Of a stretch of 64,000 nucleotides of DNA, positions 31,749-44,404 are shown one piece after another (the stretch's first letter is position 1; the number at the start of each line of letters is the position of its first letter). Under the pieces are notes generated by a model. That model ran no database searches. It worked only from the letters and a program-made list of their open reading frames with translations, and had not been told where the DNA came from. This DNA comes from Triparma columacea (lineage: Eukaryota > Sar > Bolidophyceae > Parmales > Triparmaceae). The stretch covers positions 8,537 through 72,536 of the forward strand of contig BRYA01000092.1 in the NCBI GenBank assembly GCA_030267965.1, read 5' to 3'. The translations under genes were made by a program, and so were the position numbers.

Positions 31749-33480
31749 ATGTCCAGTCTAAGTATCACATCACCTGCAGCACTCCCTGCTCGTCCATCAA
31801 AGCTCCAAGCAGTAGACATTTTGGACAGACGTAATCCTCCTACTTCTGTTTGTGGTCAAATACTCTCCTTAATTTACTCTCTTAACGACACTCACTCCAC
31901 AACTACCTCTACCTCTACCTCTACCTCCAACAACTCCACCACCCTCTCCGCATATATACCCCTAACATCATACCCCTTACCTATCCACGTCCCTCTAATA
32001 ATATCCCACATAAATACTCTCACAACACCCTTCTCCTACAATCCTTCCTCCCTCCCCCCCACCCTCCCCCCTCCCGTAATAACCTGCCTAACAAAACACG
32101 GTGGTATAGGTGGTCTCTTGACACTATTTCATACACTAAACTACACACAGTCAGTCTCAAATCTACTTTCTATTCTCCCAGACATACCAACAGCATACGT
32201 TAACCTATACGAGTCAGTAGCCCTCACCGGTACCCTCCCATCAAACTACATGTCTCAACCCCTATCTCCCACAGGTTTGACGACCCGGTCTTTATGTGGT
32301 ACGCACGGTTCCTTCATAGCAAATTTGTTAGAGTGGAGACCCGGTGATCTTAGTGGGCTACTTAGTGATGATCGTGGTGATGTTTACAATGGTTTAAGGA
32401 GGGCGCTACATGACTGTCTTGATACAGGTACACCTGTACCTCTTGTTGGTATGACAAAGAAGATAGGAGAGGGTAATAAAGTCGTTGTTACTACGGCCAT
32501 TTATGAAGCTACTAAAGAAGCTGGGAGTAAGGAAGATGAATGGAGGGGTAAGCTAATGGAGGTTGTCAACGAATCTGATGGTACGGAGGATGGGGATGGG
32601 GAACTATGGGTAAGAATGACGCATGAATGCGTGGGGGAGAAGGAGAGGATTGATATGGTGAGGACAGGAGTTAAATGGGGGAAGGAGGGGTGGGATTTCA
32701 TCGTTAGAAGTAAGGAGCACGTCGAGAGACAGACTTGGGACATGTACGTTGATGAGATAAGAAGGGAAATGAAGGAAGGGAATACCAAGGGGTGGGGAGT
32801 TGAGGGAGTGGTTTATGAAGAGGGGGTTAGGGGGGGGTACACTTGGATGGAGGATGATAAACAAGAGGTGAGAAGTAGGGAAAGGCGGCGGGGGGGAGGG
32901 GGAAGAAGAAGAAACAAAGGGAACTAGACTCACACCCCATCAACCCCCCACCCCCGCTGCCGTACCCGGAACCAAATAGATATACGATGCCGTTAGAGGA
33001 GACTTGGAGGGTCTCGGTTCCGGTTCCGGTCTAATTCGCGCCGTAAATTGGGTTGCATCCGTAGGTAACGACCCCGTAATGGAGGCTTGGATACGCATCG
33101 CCCGTAACGTGGGGGGGGGGATGAGGGCGAGTAAAGAAGACGGGGATGTTGTGTTGAAGGAAATGGGAGGGAGGAGGAAATTCAGCGAAGAGGGAGGAGC
33201 GTGGATTGAAGGGGGAGAGGTGAGTTTAGGGGGATACGGAGGGTTATAAGAACAGCAAGAAGAAGATGAACAACAACAACTACTACAACAACAACAACTA
33301 CTACTACTACGCCACACACTCCTCACGCTTCTCACGCAAACACCGCGCGCGCTCTCTATCTCTCTAAAAAAAAAAAAACAGGAGGAGAGGATTAGGATGG
33401 GATTCATGGAAGGACAGAGGGGGAACGTATGGGTCAAGGGAGTCTTCAGGAGGAACGAGATGAAGAAACCTGTTACGTGA
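31749..33480 (+). CDS. Unknown conserved-looking protein (485 aa)
   Basis: Exons: 31749-32867, 32980-33219 and 33382-33480, all phase 0, with GTGAG donors. The start ATG (MSSLSITSPAALPARPSKLQ) is the first that does not read through the upstream pentamer repeats. The N-terminal third has a Ser/Thr stretch. Ordered helices and strands follow, including THGSFIANLLEWRPGDLSGL, YNGLRRALHDCLDTG and LWVRMTHECVGEKERIDMV. A basic C-terminal end is given by the third exon. There is no membrane segment or signal peptide and I recognise no family. The second intron contains a CAA/CTA low-complexity run and a poly-A tract just before its acceptor. Confidence 0.65.
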
Positions 33481-33624
33481 AGGATATGTTACATGAAGGA
33501 TGTGTTACATGAAGGAAGGGGGGGGGGCAAAGGGGTGTTAGGGCCGGGGGGATGGGGGGGGGAGATAAAAAAGAAACGCGTTCGCTATTACAATACAACC
33601 TTATTTATTGTATCAAAACTGCGG

Positions 33625-35787
33625 CTAGCCCCCCCTCGGCCACGTTGACAGCTGCTCCACCCTTTGTACCGCGTCAACTTCCCTCACAGCCTTCACAACT
33701 TCGTCAATTCTAATAGTCCCTCCTCCGTCCATGCAGCCGACTTTCTGATCGCAATCAGCCACCAGCGCGCACCTGTACATAGCCCCCTGCGCAGTAGCCG
33801 CTACCCCGAACATGCTCATCTTCGGAAGCTGTCCCCCCCCCCCCTCCTTGGCCTCGCATTCAAAGCTACCCTCTATCAACGCCTGACCGGGGGAAAGGAA
33901 TGGGGAGCAACCTAAGTTACCCCCGTGTATCCCCACAACGACCCCGAACTTCCTCCAGAAAGCGCACTGGAGGACCCAGTCTATTTTCTCCGTGAACGCC
34001 ACCATGGCAATGATCCTGTTTGGGAACTCTTTAGCTAGTGCGTCAAACATTTTATCCCTGTTGTGGATCTGCCTCCTTCCCTCCCTAGCAACGATTAGGA
34101 TAGCGTCGTCCAGATCACTGCCGTCGAACTTCGTCCCCCCCAACGGTACGTTCCTAGTTTTAATCGCAACATCCTCAACCAACCCGTCCGTCCATAGCTC
34201 CCTAGCCCTACCGTCTAACCTTACATCAACCTTCTCACGGAAGTTCTGGTACACGGAACTAACGTGTAGACCACCGCATATTGGGGTCCACCATGTACCG
34301 GAGGGGGGGGGGGGGGAGAATACTACCTTACCTAGGGGACCATTTGAGGGACTTGGGAGAGCATCGTACGCCTCCTGCAAGGGGGAGATGGGGGGGGGGA
34401 AGGGGGGGAAGGGTTAATAGGTGGAGACAGAGAAAGCTCCCCCCCCCCAACCCGAAAGAGACAACTTGGCACCTACACGTGCTCACCTTCCTGGGGTAAA
34501 CATTCCCGTCTGTCAATGCCTCCCAAAGCTCAAAAATCGGTCGTTCCCTATCCCCGTTAGTCTTCGCTAGATCGTCATAATTCAGCCCTCTCATCATGTA
34601 CGCCACCGTGTTCGTAACCCCGTATCCTAGTATGCGCTGAACGAGCGACAGGTTTATAGGGTCAGACATGCAGTGTCCGGGGTTCCAGGAACCACCGCAG
34701 TCACCGAAGGCTACGTAGTGGAGCGTGGAGGAGGAGGGGGGGGACCAGGTTACGGGAGGAGCCAAGGAAGGGGAGACGACGTTAAGCGTCCCTGACTTCA
34801 TCCAGTTGAAAGCGCTTTTTGGGAAATCGGGTGTGTGAGAAATATGGGGTGTGGGGCATGCGTATATAGTCACCACCGCTCCATATATATGGTCACCACC
34901 CGCTCCCCTCCTCACCTCCCAAGTGCCCTGAATAAGGGTGCGTCCTTGCTGCCCCCCTGATCCTTCCAGTAACCCTTCGGTTCGCAGTACGCCGTGAACT
35001 CGCATCCCGTCGGTTCCATGAATTCGTCCGTCTTGCACTTGGATTTGTCGGATGTAGACGGGGGGAAGAGATTCGTGGCGATGCACATACGAATTATTGG
35101 ATCGAGAAGACCGAGGCGAACCTTTCCGGTTGTACGGATGGTTGGGAAACCGTCTTCGGAGTCAAGGAGACACTCTATCTTTGTCAGTGAAGGGTTGTCG
35201 GAATCACATATTGTGACACGATTCTGCAATTAGAGGAGCGGATCGCAAAAAGGGTTTTTGAGTTTTTTTGAGGGTAGATGGTCAAGGTTCGTTGTTTCCC
35301 CCATACAATTGCTCTACATCCTTACCTCATATCTCTTCTCGTATCTATTGAATTGAAGATCGCCACCGGTGGTATCGCAATTCGCTGCACCAAATGGCCA
35401 GAGGTTGGAGTTACTGCCGCCGGTAATGGACGGTGGGAGGGTCCACGACAAAGCGTTTGCGGCCTCCTCAGCAGTAATGTGACCGAAGGTTTTGTGGGGG
35501 GTGGGAGTTGAAGGAGGTTTTGGAGGGGTGGGAGTGGTTTGTATGGGCTGTTGTTGTTGTTCGTGCTGATCACGAGGTCGCCGTTCGTGCTCTTGTTGTT
35601 GCCGCAAAATTTCGCTCCCCAACGCATCACCACTGGGTCTGGTGGTAGTTGTGGTTGGATAAGTTATGCTCGTCGGCTCCAAACTTTGGTACTCTTGAAC
35701 AAAATTCAGCTGGACCACCACGCAGGCGATCGCAAAGGCAATGACTATGGCCACCTGGTCCCTGATTGTAGACGGGCATCGCCGCAT
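33625..35787 (-). CDS. Type II membrane glycosyltransferase, GT61-like (615 aa)
   Basis: Exons: 35787-35326, 35223-34916, 34814-34487 and 34374-33625; phases 0, 2 and 0 close. A short cytosolic end is followed by one signal anchor (QVAIVIAFAIACVVVQL, about residues 11-28), a Thr/Pro/Gln-rich stem and a luminal catalytic domain. The segment VVVGIHGGNLGCSPFLSPGQ then ALIEGSFE is the hallmark of the GT61 (DUF563) fold: GxHGAxL, then F.xPG...IE. That family includes plant xylosyl- and arabinosyltransferases and animal EOGT. The enzyme probably acts in the Golgi or ER on glycoproteins or polysaccharides; donor and acceptor are unknown. It is head to head with the RCC1 gene, 64 bp apart. Confidence 0.8.
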
Positions 35788-35851
35788 GGAAACAGCGGGC
35801 CTTCAAGGTTATCCCAGATCCGGACCAGATTCAATAATTTTTTTAATTAAC

Positions 35852-38800
35852 ATGGATGTCAGGAGCCGGCTTAAGCAGCTCGCAGGAGCGAACGGAATCT
35901 CAACTTCGCCGGAGCGACGTGGCAACAATGACAGCAACGCCCTTTCCTACGAGGAAGCCCCTCTCCCACCAACCTTTGTGATGGCTTTTGGCTCGAGTTC
36001 TAACAATGCGCTTGGTCAGGTGAAACAGGGAGGGTTGAAGAGGACAATCTACACGCATGCCATTCCATCTCCGACCCCCCCTCCAATGAGACAACGAGGG
36101 GGCGGAATTTACGGCAAAGATGGGAAATCAGGGAAGGTTTTAACTGGTTCGTCCCCTGTTCCAACCTCTGACTCTCCTTACAAGGTATTTGCGGGACACG
36201 ACATCACCAGCGTCATCACCGACGGCGGGAGAATATACACATGGGGAAATAGGGGCGGGGGTGACAACGTTCTAGGTCATGGAAGCAGTGGTGCAAGGTA
36301 CAATAAACTGATTCCAGGGCGACTGGAGTACAAGAGCGTCTCGCACGCGATGCTGGTGGGGACGGGGGGAGAGAAAGGCGGCGGAGAGGGGGAGAATTAC
36401 AGCGTGGCGGTGGGAGGGGACACGGCGGTGGGATGGGGAAATGGGGGGAAGGGGAGGATGGGGGCGATGGGTAAGAAGGGGGGGGGCCAAATCAACTTGA
36501 GGAAGGAAGCGGGGAAGGAAATCAACGATCCAAAAAACAGCAATAAGCCTAATAGTGGCGACGACGATAGGGACGAGGTAGATTACACCGTGATATCGGC
36601 CTCGTGCGGTGGGCAGTTCACTGTACTGTGCAGCTCGGATGGAACGCTTTACTCTTCCGGTGCCAACGACGCGGGGCAGCTCGGGCTGCACGACACTGTA
36701 CTCAGGAGGAAGTTTCACCCCGTCCTGGGCGTCGGTCGGAGCGTTCGCTTCAGGCGCGTTGCCTGCGGACTCAACCACACCTCAGCAGTCTCAGTGGGGG
36801 GCGAGGTCTGGACCATGGGCTGGGGGGGTGACTACAGGCTCGGCCACGGCGACTGCAACAAGAGGACGTCCCCCACCAGGGTTGAGGGTCTTTGCAAGGA
36901 AAACGTCTTCGTGATGGACGTGGGGTGCACGGGGGCGAGCTGCAGCGTGCTGGACGACCAGGGGGACGTGTTGGGGTGGGGGTGGAACGTTTACGGGCAA
37001 GTGGGGGTAACGGGTGGGGGCGAAAGTTGCGGGGGCGCTAGCGGGGGCGCTAGCGGGGGCGCTGGCTGGGGTGCGGCGTTGGGGGGTGAAGATGACGAGG
37101 GGTGCGTCAAGAGACCGAGAGCGGTACTTACGGGGAAGGTAATAACTGTGCTGAGCTGTGGGTTCGCGCACGTTGCGGCGGTGAGCGCGGTGGGGGAGAT
37201 GTGGAGCTGGGGTTTCAACGAGGAGGGACAGTGCGGGGTCGGGCACGAGGGGAACGTCATGGCTCCGACGAAAGTTTTCGTGGAAAAAGAAATTGAGGGG
37301 CCGGGGGGCGAGGTGGTGAAGGTCGACACGGAGGGGAGGGGGGGGAAGAAGCTGAGGATCCTTGACGTCGGCTGTGGACACACTCACACCGCCATAGTGG
37401 TAAGCTTGATGAGCGGGGTCGAGAACGAGTGCAGGAGGAGGGAAGGGGTCTTGAAGAGGGAGGCTGCAACGAGGTTGCTCAAGTTCTTCAGGGTTTCATT
37501 AATGAAGATATTGCTCGTTAAGAAATACAAGGTGGAAGCGAAAGTGTCGGGGGAGAAGAGGAGTGGTGGGTTGGTTGAGGAGGAAGGGGAGGGGGCGTTG
37601 GAGGACGCGGCGGAGAGGATGAGGTTGTTGGAGGAGGAGACAGAGGAGAGATTGAGGCGAGAAAGGGCTTTGAAGGAGAAGGAGAAGGAAGAAGAAAGAA
37701 AAGAAAGGGCAAGGAGGGATAAGGAGGAAGAGGAGGAGAGGCTCGAGAGAGAGAGGCTCGAGATGCTAAGACTCGAGGAGAAGGAAAGGGTAGAGAGGGA
37801 AGCACGCGAAGAGAGAGAAAGGGTAATGATGGAAAGGGAGGAACTACGAATGAGGAGACACCACCTTGCGTTGGAGGAGGAGAGATTGAGAAAAGAAGCG
37901 TTGCGTCAGAAAAGACTGAGAAAGGAAGAGGAGGAAAGAAGGAGGTTCTCTGAGGAGGAAAGGATGAGGGCAGAAGAAGCGGAATGCAGAAGGGTTAGGG
38001 AGGAAAAAAGGAGGCTGGCTAGGGAACGGAGGGAGAAGATTGATGAGGAGAAGAAGAAAGAGGAAGAGGAGAAGAGGATGGCGAGGGAAGCAAGGAGGAT
38101 CATGGACGTCAAGAAGGCCGCGGATAGGTTGAAGGGGGCGAGGGCGAAGAAAGCGAAGGAGAAAAAGATGAGGGAAGGGGGAGGGGTCAAGAGGAGCGGG
38201 AGCGCGGGGGGACTGGGGATGGTAGACGCGGGCGAGATCAGGAAGAAAAGGGAGATGGAGAAGAAGGTGAGGAGGCGGTTGCGAGAAGAGGAAGGGGGGA
38301 GTTGTCCACGAGCAGAGGGCTGTCACGGCAGAGGGCTGTCGACGACCTTCGTGACGACCTTCGTTACTAATTTCGAGTTTTTTCTACTGTTGCGCAAATC
38401 CGCTTCCATCGCTGCTTCGCTCACCACCCCGCTTCAATCACCGCAGGAGAAAGCAGAGAGGGAGGAACGGGAGCGGTTGCGTCGGGAAGAGATTGAGAGA
38501 GAAGAGAGGAAGAAAAGAGATAAGAAGACGATGGAAATGGTCAAGAGAAGGGAAGAGAGGCTCGCCCTTGAGGAGGAGGAACGGAGGAGGTCTGGGGAAG
38601 AGGAGAGGCTTCGGTTGGAGATGGAGAGGGAGGAGGAGGAGTGCAGGAGACTGAGAGAGGAGGAGGAGGCCATGGAGAGGGAGGAGGAAGAAAGGAGGAG
38701 GAAGGAGAGGCTCAAAATTTTGGCAGACAGGGCGAGGAAGTCGAACTTCGAGGAAGAGGAGGAGTGGGGAAAGAGGGAGGCTAAGAAGAAGGGGGGAGGG

Positions 38801-38911
38801 GGGCAGATGCAGTTTAAGAGCGCAAGCGCTTGGGGGAGGAAGCTAAGCAAGAGCGGTGGGAAGGGGGGGATGGGGGGGGTGGTGAAACAGAAGGGAGGGG
38901 GGATGTTTTGA
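35852..38911 (+). CDS. RCC1-repeat protein with long charged coiled coil (1019 aa or 987 aa)
   Basis: Residues about 40-530 hold RCC1 blades, seen as repeated W/G-rich units (for example GRIYTWGNR, GEVWTMGWGGDYRLGHGD, GDVLGWGWNVYGQVGV, GEMWSWGFNEEGQCGVGH, each followed by a CG.xHT-type block). A short basic helix (LLKFFRVSLMKILLVKKYK) could be an IQ-like site. The rest is an extremely Glu/Arg/Lys-rich helix typical of coiled coils or single alpha-helices. A section that breaks this pattern ends at a perfect acceptor (ACCGCAG, to 38446). A GTGACG donor at 38351 would make a 96-nt phase 0 intron. I chose ATG 35852, because the upstream ATG at 35741 would overlap the divergent glycosyltransferase. 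An exchange-factor role is not implied by the fold alone. Confidence 0.8.
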   Translation: MDVRSRLKQLAGANGISTSPERRGNNDSNALSYEEAPLPPTFVMAFGSSSNNALGQVKQGGLKRTIYTHAIPSPTPPPMRQRGGGIYGKDGKSGKVLTGSSPVPTSDSPYKVFAGHDITSVITDGGRIYTWGNRGGGDNVLGHGSSGARYNKLIPGRLEYKSVSHAMLVGTGGEKGGGEGENYSVAVGGDTAVGWGNGGKGRMGAMGKKGGGQINLRKEAGKEINDPKNSNKPNSGDDDRDEVDYTVISASCGGQFTVLCSSDGTLYSSGANDAGQLGLHDTVLRRKFHPVLGVGRSVRFRRVACGLNHTSAVSVGGEVWTMGWGGDYRLGHGDCNKRTSPTRVEGLCKENVFVMDVGCTGASCSVLDDQGDVLGWGWNVYGQVGVTGGGESCGGASGGASGGAGWGAALGGEDDEGCVKRPRAVLTGKVITVLSCGFAHVAAVSAVGEMWSWGFNEEGQCGVGHEGNVMAPTKVFVEKEIEGPGGEVVKVDTEGRGGKKLRILDVGCGHTHTAIVVSLMSGVENECRRREGVLKREAATRLLKFFRVSLMKILLVKKYKVEAKVSGEKRSGGLVEEEGEGALEDAAERMRLLEEETEERLRRERALKEKEKEEERKERARRDKEEEEERLERERLEMLRLEEKERVEREAREERERVMMEREELRMRRHHLALEEERLRKEALRQKRLRKEEEERRRFSEEERMRAEEAECRRVREEKRRLARERREKIDEEKKKEEEEKRMAREARRIMDVKKAADRLKGARAKKAKEKKMREGGGVKRSGSAGGLGMVDAGEIRKKREMEKKVRRRLREEEGGSCPRAEGCHGRGLSTTFVTTFVTNFEFFLLLRKSASIAASLTTPLQSPQEKAEREERERLRREEIEREERKKRDKKTMEMVKRREERLALEEEERRRSGEEERLRLEMEREEEECRRLREEEEAMEREEEERRRKERLKILADRARKSNFEEEEEWGKREAKKKGGGGQMQFKSASAWGRKLSKSGGKGGMGGVVKQKGGGMF

Positions 38912-38995
38912 GCCTTTCGGAATTGTTTCTGTTTAGGAAAAAGCTGAGGAAAAAAATGTGGTGTTGTTTTCGATGTATCGTTCAGTCCCGTTTAA

Positions 38996-41900
38996 TTACT
39001 TGGCTTTTGGGGTTAGCGCAGCGAAGTAGACCCAGACGCTCAGAACGTTACTGTGGTAGGGAAAGACCCTGACTGCAAGAGCGAAATCAACTTGGGGATG
39101 CATGCACATGTGCACACTGGTGGCCTTAACTTTCTGTATGACTTCCTGGATGTCCGTGAAGCTAAAGTGCAAGGGCAAGCCGGACATTTCCCTGTTCCCG
39201 CTCGCCCTCTCCAGCCTCATCAGGTGCTCCTTGTGACTCAAAGTCGCGTCTCCCCTCTTACACGCCTCCAAAGTCTCCAGTAGCGCCCTCAGCCTGTTGC
39301 TTGTCTCTCCCTTGAAACCTGTTGCCCCCCTCCTCCACCTCCTAATGTCCCTCTTCAACGTTTCGTTCAGCTCGTCTTGCAGCTCCTCCGCGAAGCTCGT
39401 GCTAGGCGACGTGTAGGTCAGCCTCCTCTCCTGAAGGCTGTGAAGCCCTCCCTCAGGGTACGGGAATCTGTCTCCGAAGAGAGGCTTCCAGCACTTTTTG
39501 TCGTTGAAGTCCAGACTGACCTCGCTCGGCCTTCCGAATTTTTGGACATTCGCCCAGACATTCTCCTTGCTCACGATGCAGCCGATATCCAGGAGTGGAC
39601 ACTTATCGTCGTCTATGGCGTACGCGACTCCGGTGCTGGCATTCCAAAAGGCAACATCCTGAGTTTTCACATCCCTCCTCATCACGTAGACGGTCTCCCC
39701 CTCCGGTATCCCGTTGCCGAGAACCAGGTAAACTTCAGCCTCCATGTTCTCAGGGTCCTTATCACTAAGGTACATGAAGTAGTTTGCAAGCAGGGTGGCG
39801 TGCTCTTCCCAGTCTCCCGCGAGGATGTCGAGGAACTGTTGGCAAGTGCACCACATGTCGTAGTCCCCTAGGAAAGCCTGCCAATCCTCCAGAAACGGGA
39901 TCATACTGACGAAGTGTGCGACCTTCTTGACAGTGTTGCACCCTGGGGGAGGCTCCAGAGCCCTGAGGTACCTGGTCACCATCCATTTGCAACCGTGCAT
40001 GTCAGGAACTAGGACTTCAATAACCCTCTTGCTTGTGAATCTACTGATTGAAAGCGTCCTGTCGACCCAATTCTTGCAGTAATTTACGAGGAGGTTCTTC
40101 TCTCCGCTAATGCTAGTGAAGCTGTCCTTGGGGGGAGCCACGAGCAGGGGTTCAAGTGTTGCCATGATTTTGACATAAGTGCTCTCCTCTGCATCCCTGA
40201 TGAGCTGCGCATTGCTTGCCCCCCTAGGCGGGACGCCCTCATTGTCGATTGCTTCGCTTTCTCCCGCCGCGTCGTCGGCGATGTTATTGGCTTCATTTTC
40301 GTCGTCAATGTAAGCCTGGCTGCTTCCTGGATCGACGACCTTCATCGCCCTTTTGCTGTACCCTAGAACGACGTCAGGACTTTCCAACCTGAAGGTCCCT
40401 TCTACCTTTCCCTCCATGTAGATTGTGCTAAAGGGGATACTCAGGTTACCCAAGAATCTCTTTTCATTCCTGACGGTGACCTCATCATCGTAGTACCCTC
40501 CATCCCCGGCGCTGTCGACATTCACCGAGTCGAACAGCATCACCTCGATGTTGTCCCTGACCTGGGTGAGCCTGCCAGGGCTGAAGTCCCCCATTGGCGG
40601 CCTGAAGGGAACATCAAGAGTCTGCTTCCAGAGGGGAGCGCTTCCCATGACGGGCCGTGTCCTATCCTCTGTCTCCTGGAACCTCACCACGACAAAACTC
40701 TGGACGATGCTACTCATATCGTCGTCATCATCATCGTCTATCTGGTTTCTCGCCCTCACTCTCCTTTGCGGGCTACCGGCCCTCTTCTTGGGGCTACTCG
40801 GCCTGTTGTTGTCGCCGCCGATGCGGACCCTATTGGGGACGTTCCTCGCTCCAACGATGGTAATAAGCAGCCTGCAGCTCCTGACCAGTGCTGTGACTGC
40901 GTGCCTCTGCTTTACGGTGGGCCTCAACCCCCTTTTCCTTGGTGGCACGAAAAAGTCCGCAATGGCCCCAAGGTCGAAGCGGAACTTCACGAACTCTGGG
41001 AGAAGGCCTTCCTGCACGACCTCGCTCATATGCACTTGCCTCTTCCTTCTCAACTTGCTCTCAGTCTGCCTGCTATCCCTAATCCTTTTGACAAAGTCTC
41101 TCAGCTTTGCCTTGTCTACGGCCTTTCTCTGTTTCGCCGCCGTCAACTCAGTCTCGTCCTCGTCCGCATGCTTCCTCCTCTCGGCAGCAAGAATGCCCCT
41201 GTAGTTCTCATCCCTCTTGATGACCTCCTCGCTTAGGGGAATTGCACTGCTGAAGAGCGTGGGCTTGCTGGTTCGAAGCTTCAGAAGCTGGTGTCGCCTC
41301 GGCTGCTCTACCGCGTAGACGTTGCTGTACAGCGTATCTGTTCCTGGCATCTTGAAAGCGCTCTGGAGGGAAGACTCGACAGTGCGAAACACGTCCGCAC
41401 TCTTCTGACTCGGAAGAAGCATGTCCCCTAGCCTGAATAGGTTGGCATTACGAGGGTCGTTCGGGTCAATGGTTGCCAACTTGGGGAGCATACCCAAAAA
41501 ATCCCTCTCCCTGGCAAAGTCTGCCGGCTTCCCGTGGTGGTCGGTGTCGTCTGACATCTTCTTGCTGTCCATCTCGGCCGTCTTAAGACCCTGAAGCCTC
41601 CCGTCGTCTAGCTCCACCGGCCTCTCGGGCAGGAGTGGAGCGATCGGTTCGTGCTCATCTTGCTTCTTGCCCCCTGCCCCCTCGTCGCCGACGCGATCGA
41701 CGCCCCACTCGCATCCCACCAGGAGGCCACCTTGGAGTCTCTTGGAGGGGGGCTTAGCCTCGCTGTCCCAAGCGTAAGACCTGGCCTGGGCGAACTGGTA
41801 CCAGCACACCGTCGGGGCCAGGCTGTGGGTGGTCGCCTTATCGTGCTCTACAGTCCCCCCGGGGACCTTGACCATACAGTTGGCGACCACCTGGTCCTGG

Positions 41901-44262
41901 AGCAGGCCCTTGCTCTTTACGATCCTGACGCAAATGCTCTGAGGCCTCCTCAGCAACCTGCACCTGAAGCGTTTGTTGAACCCAATGGTGTAAGAAGGCC
42001 ATTCCAGAGGCTTCGCGATCGTTGAGCCCACCACCTTGTCGTTGATGAGGAGGTTGCAGTAATACACGTCCTTTGTGACGCGGAGGCGGCGTTTCTTCTC
42101 CACCAAATCCTTGCACTCGTCCGTCCGGAGGTACTGCTCATCGTTGCTCAACCTCAGAATGTAGTCGGTACCGCCCTTTGGCAGGAGGGCGTCGCAGGCC
42201 TCAAGGAGGAGTTCGACCCTCTGTCTCTCCGCTGTGTGCTCCCTATTCATGACCGCCTCCTTCCTTAGTGTGTCCGCCTGGAACTTTCTCTCGTCGGTCT
42301 CGTCCATCTGTGTGGTCTTCTTCAACTGAACCAAGGTATCGTGGTGGAAACGCTCCGTCTTGGTGACCATCGAGGAAAGCCAGGGGAGGATCTCTTTCAA
42401 ATCCTGGAGTACCTCCTTCATGTCCTTAGTCTTGACGCCGGCATCCTGCGACGTGAGACAGTCTTTGTTAGCTCATGTGCTACGTGATCGTGCAGCACTT
42501 CCATTTCTTTCGTCCCCCCTCTCACCTTCTTCTGCTTCGCCAGCAGCCTCGCCTTCATCCCTGTCGGCACCCCCCCCCCGTCTTGCTGTCCTCCGTCCGC
42601 GTCGATCCCCCCCCTTGTGTCCACCGCCCTCGCCACGAGCCTAGCCGGCGTCGTCGTGAACCCTTGGTTCTTCCTCTCCGCCTTTAGCGCTTGCCACTTT
42701 CCGTACAGGTCGCTGCTCAGCGTCCTCAGCTCGTGCTCCTCCGCCAGCCTGATTGAGACAGTCTCGAGGATGTCGTCGTACAGTGTACGAAGCTGCTCGC
42801 TGTCGTCGACGCCGTCGTCGTTCGCGTCCGCCCCGACTTCGTCACCTATCGTCTCCCTAAGCGTGAGCCCCTCGTAAACGAGCGCGTTGATCCTCCTGGT
42901 TAGAAATGAGACATAGCTGCCCTCGATGTGGCTTTGGTACTTCCCGTAGGCGAGCCTGAGCTCCGCGAAGAGCCTCTCCTCGGCGTTCTGTTCGGGATGG
43001 TCGTAGAAGGCGATCCTAGGCAGGCTGACGATGAGCTCTGCCCTCTTGGTGTCGTTGGACCCCACGGCCGAGGCGACCCCCGTCTTAATTTTGTTGAGCT
43101 CGATCTTCAGGTGCTCCGAGTACTTCTTCGTGACCCCATCGCTGTCCAGGGTATAGGGCCTGTGCGACCCGGGGACCACGGGGTTCTCTGCAACCCTTGG
43201 GTTCCCGTCTGCGTGGAAGAAGTCGTCGTAGAGGGAGGGCCCCCTCACGCTGCTGGACCCCCCATCCCTGATCACACCGACGCCTTGGTTCTCAGCATCG
43301 ACCTCGTCGGCTAGCTTCTGATAGTTCTTTCTGTCCTTTCGTTCGTTCTCTGCCTGCAGTGCCTCCCTCTTCATCCGAGAGTACAGTCTCCCCTGCCCGA
43401 TTAGATTGTCTACCCCCTCAGGTCCGTGGGCGACAAAGAGGCCCTCCTCTTTGAGCAGGCTCGAGTGCGCGTCGTCGTCGTCCGAGTCGTACTCGTCTTC
43501 TTCAGGTATCGGGGTGCCAAACATTTTCTTGTTGAAGTTCTGGAGCCATACGTTGAAAGGGTGCTTACGCCTGCGCCGCTCCTTGCGCCGCTTGAAAGCC
43601 TCAAGGTCCTCCCTGTCCTTCTCAGTGTCCATGCCTAGGGATTCCCTCCAGTCCGAAAACGCCTCGGGGAAGAAGAGCTGCCTGTTTATTTCGTTTTTGT
43701 CGACGCCCTCGTCCTGCGTGAACCCAAGAGAGAAGACCTGGGGGGGCTTGTAAGTCGCCATAAGCATGTCGTCCGAGAGCTCGCTAAGGAGGGAGCTCTG
43801 CTGGGTTGTAATATTGGGTTTTGCTTGCTGGGCGTTTGCCCTCGCAGGGGTTGCAGGGTTGGCCTTGTTCTGAGCCTCAGTCGCCATAGTCTGCCTGCGC
43901 TTCTGCCTCATCTGCTCGAGCTTAGATTTCCCCGCGTTGCCGGTGGCGGACGCGTCTGTGTTTGAGGAGGGGTTGCTGATGGGGAGGAGGGAGGGTGATG
44001 GGGGGGGTGGGGGGATGTTTGGTGAGATTGAGTTACAGTTGGGGGTAGGGGGAGACGCGTCTAACTCGTGCACGCTCTTTCGCCACAGAGCTTCTTCGTT
44101 CATAACTTGGCGGGTCAGCCTCTCTTTGAATTTCACATCCCTCTTGTGTTGGTCGCACCTGTTCTCATTATTAGGGTTACTGTCTCTTCTTCCTTTTTCG
44201 GGGGAACGCGACGCGCGCATCCGCTGCCGCATCTCTTTTAAGCGATCGGCATTACCAGACAT
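38996..44262 (-). CDS. CC2D2A: CC2D2A-like ciliary transition-zone protein (1728 aa)
   Basis: Two exons, 44262-42526 and 42445-38996, phase 0. The N-terminal third is disordered and charged. The centre has the conserved PFNVWLQNFNKKMFGTPIPE-like block and coiled coils. A C2-type domain lies around residues 1090-1240 (SFVVVRFQE, DNIEVMLFDSV). A transglutaminase-like region and the diagnostic C-terminus follow: LHFSFTDIQEVIQKV, then VDFALAVRVFPYHSNVLSVW and VYFAAL. The vertebrate orthologue (MKS6) sits in the MKS/B9 module of the ciliary transition zone. Its presence implies that this alga forms, or formed, flagella. It is divergent from the EF-hand gene and converges with the RCC1 gene, 84 bp apart. 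Confidence 0.92.
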
Positions 44263-44404
44263 TCTGGTGGTGTGGATAGAGGAGGGGGGGGGGTTATCGA
44301 GGGGAGGGGAGAAGGGGGTGAAGTGGGTTAGTGTGGTGGAAGGAGGAGATGAGGAACAGCGGAAAAGGGAGAAAATCTAAAGATAAACGGGGGGGGGGGG
44401 GCAA

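Noticed and set aside
35741..35851. N-terminal extension of the RCC1 protein from ATG 35741
   Set aside because: It overlaps the start of the divergent glycosyltransferase gene, and the extra residues look like non-coding translation.
36791..38326. Several long minus-strand frames opposite the RCC1/coiled-coil gene
   Set aside because: They are antisense shadows of Glu/Arg/Gly codons, giving Pro, Ser and Leu-rich text with no domain.
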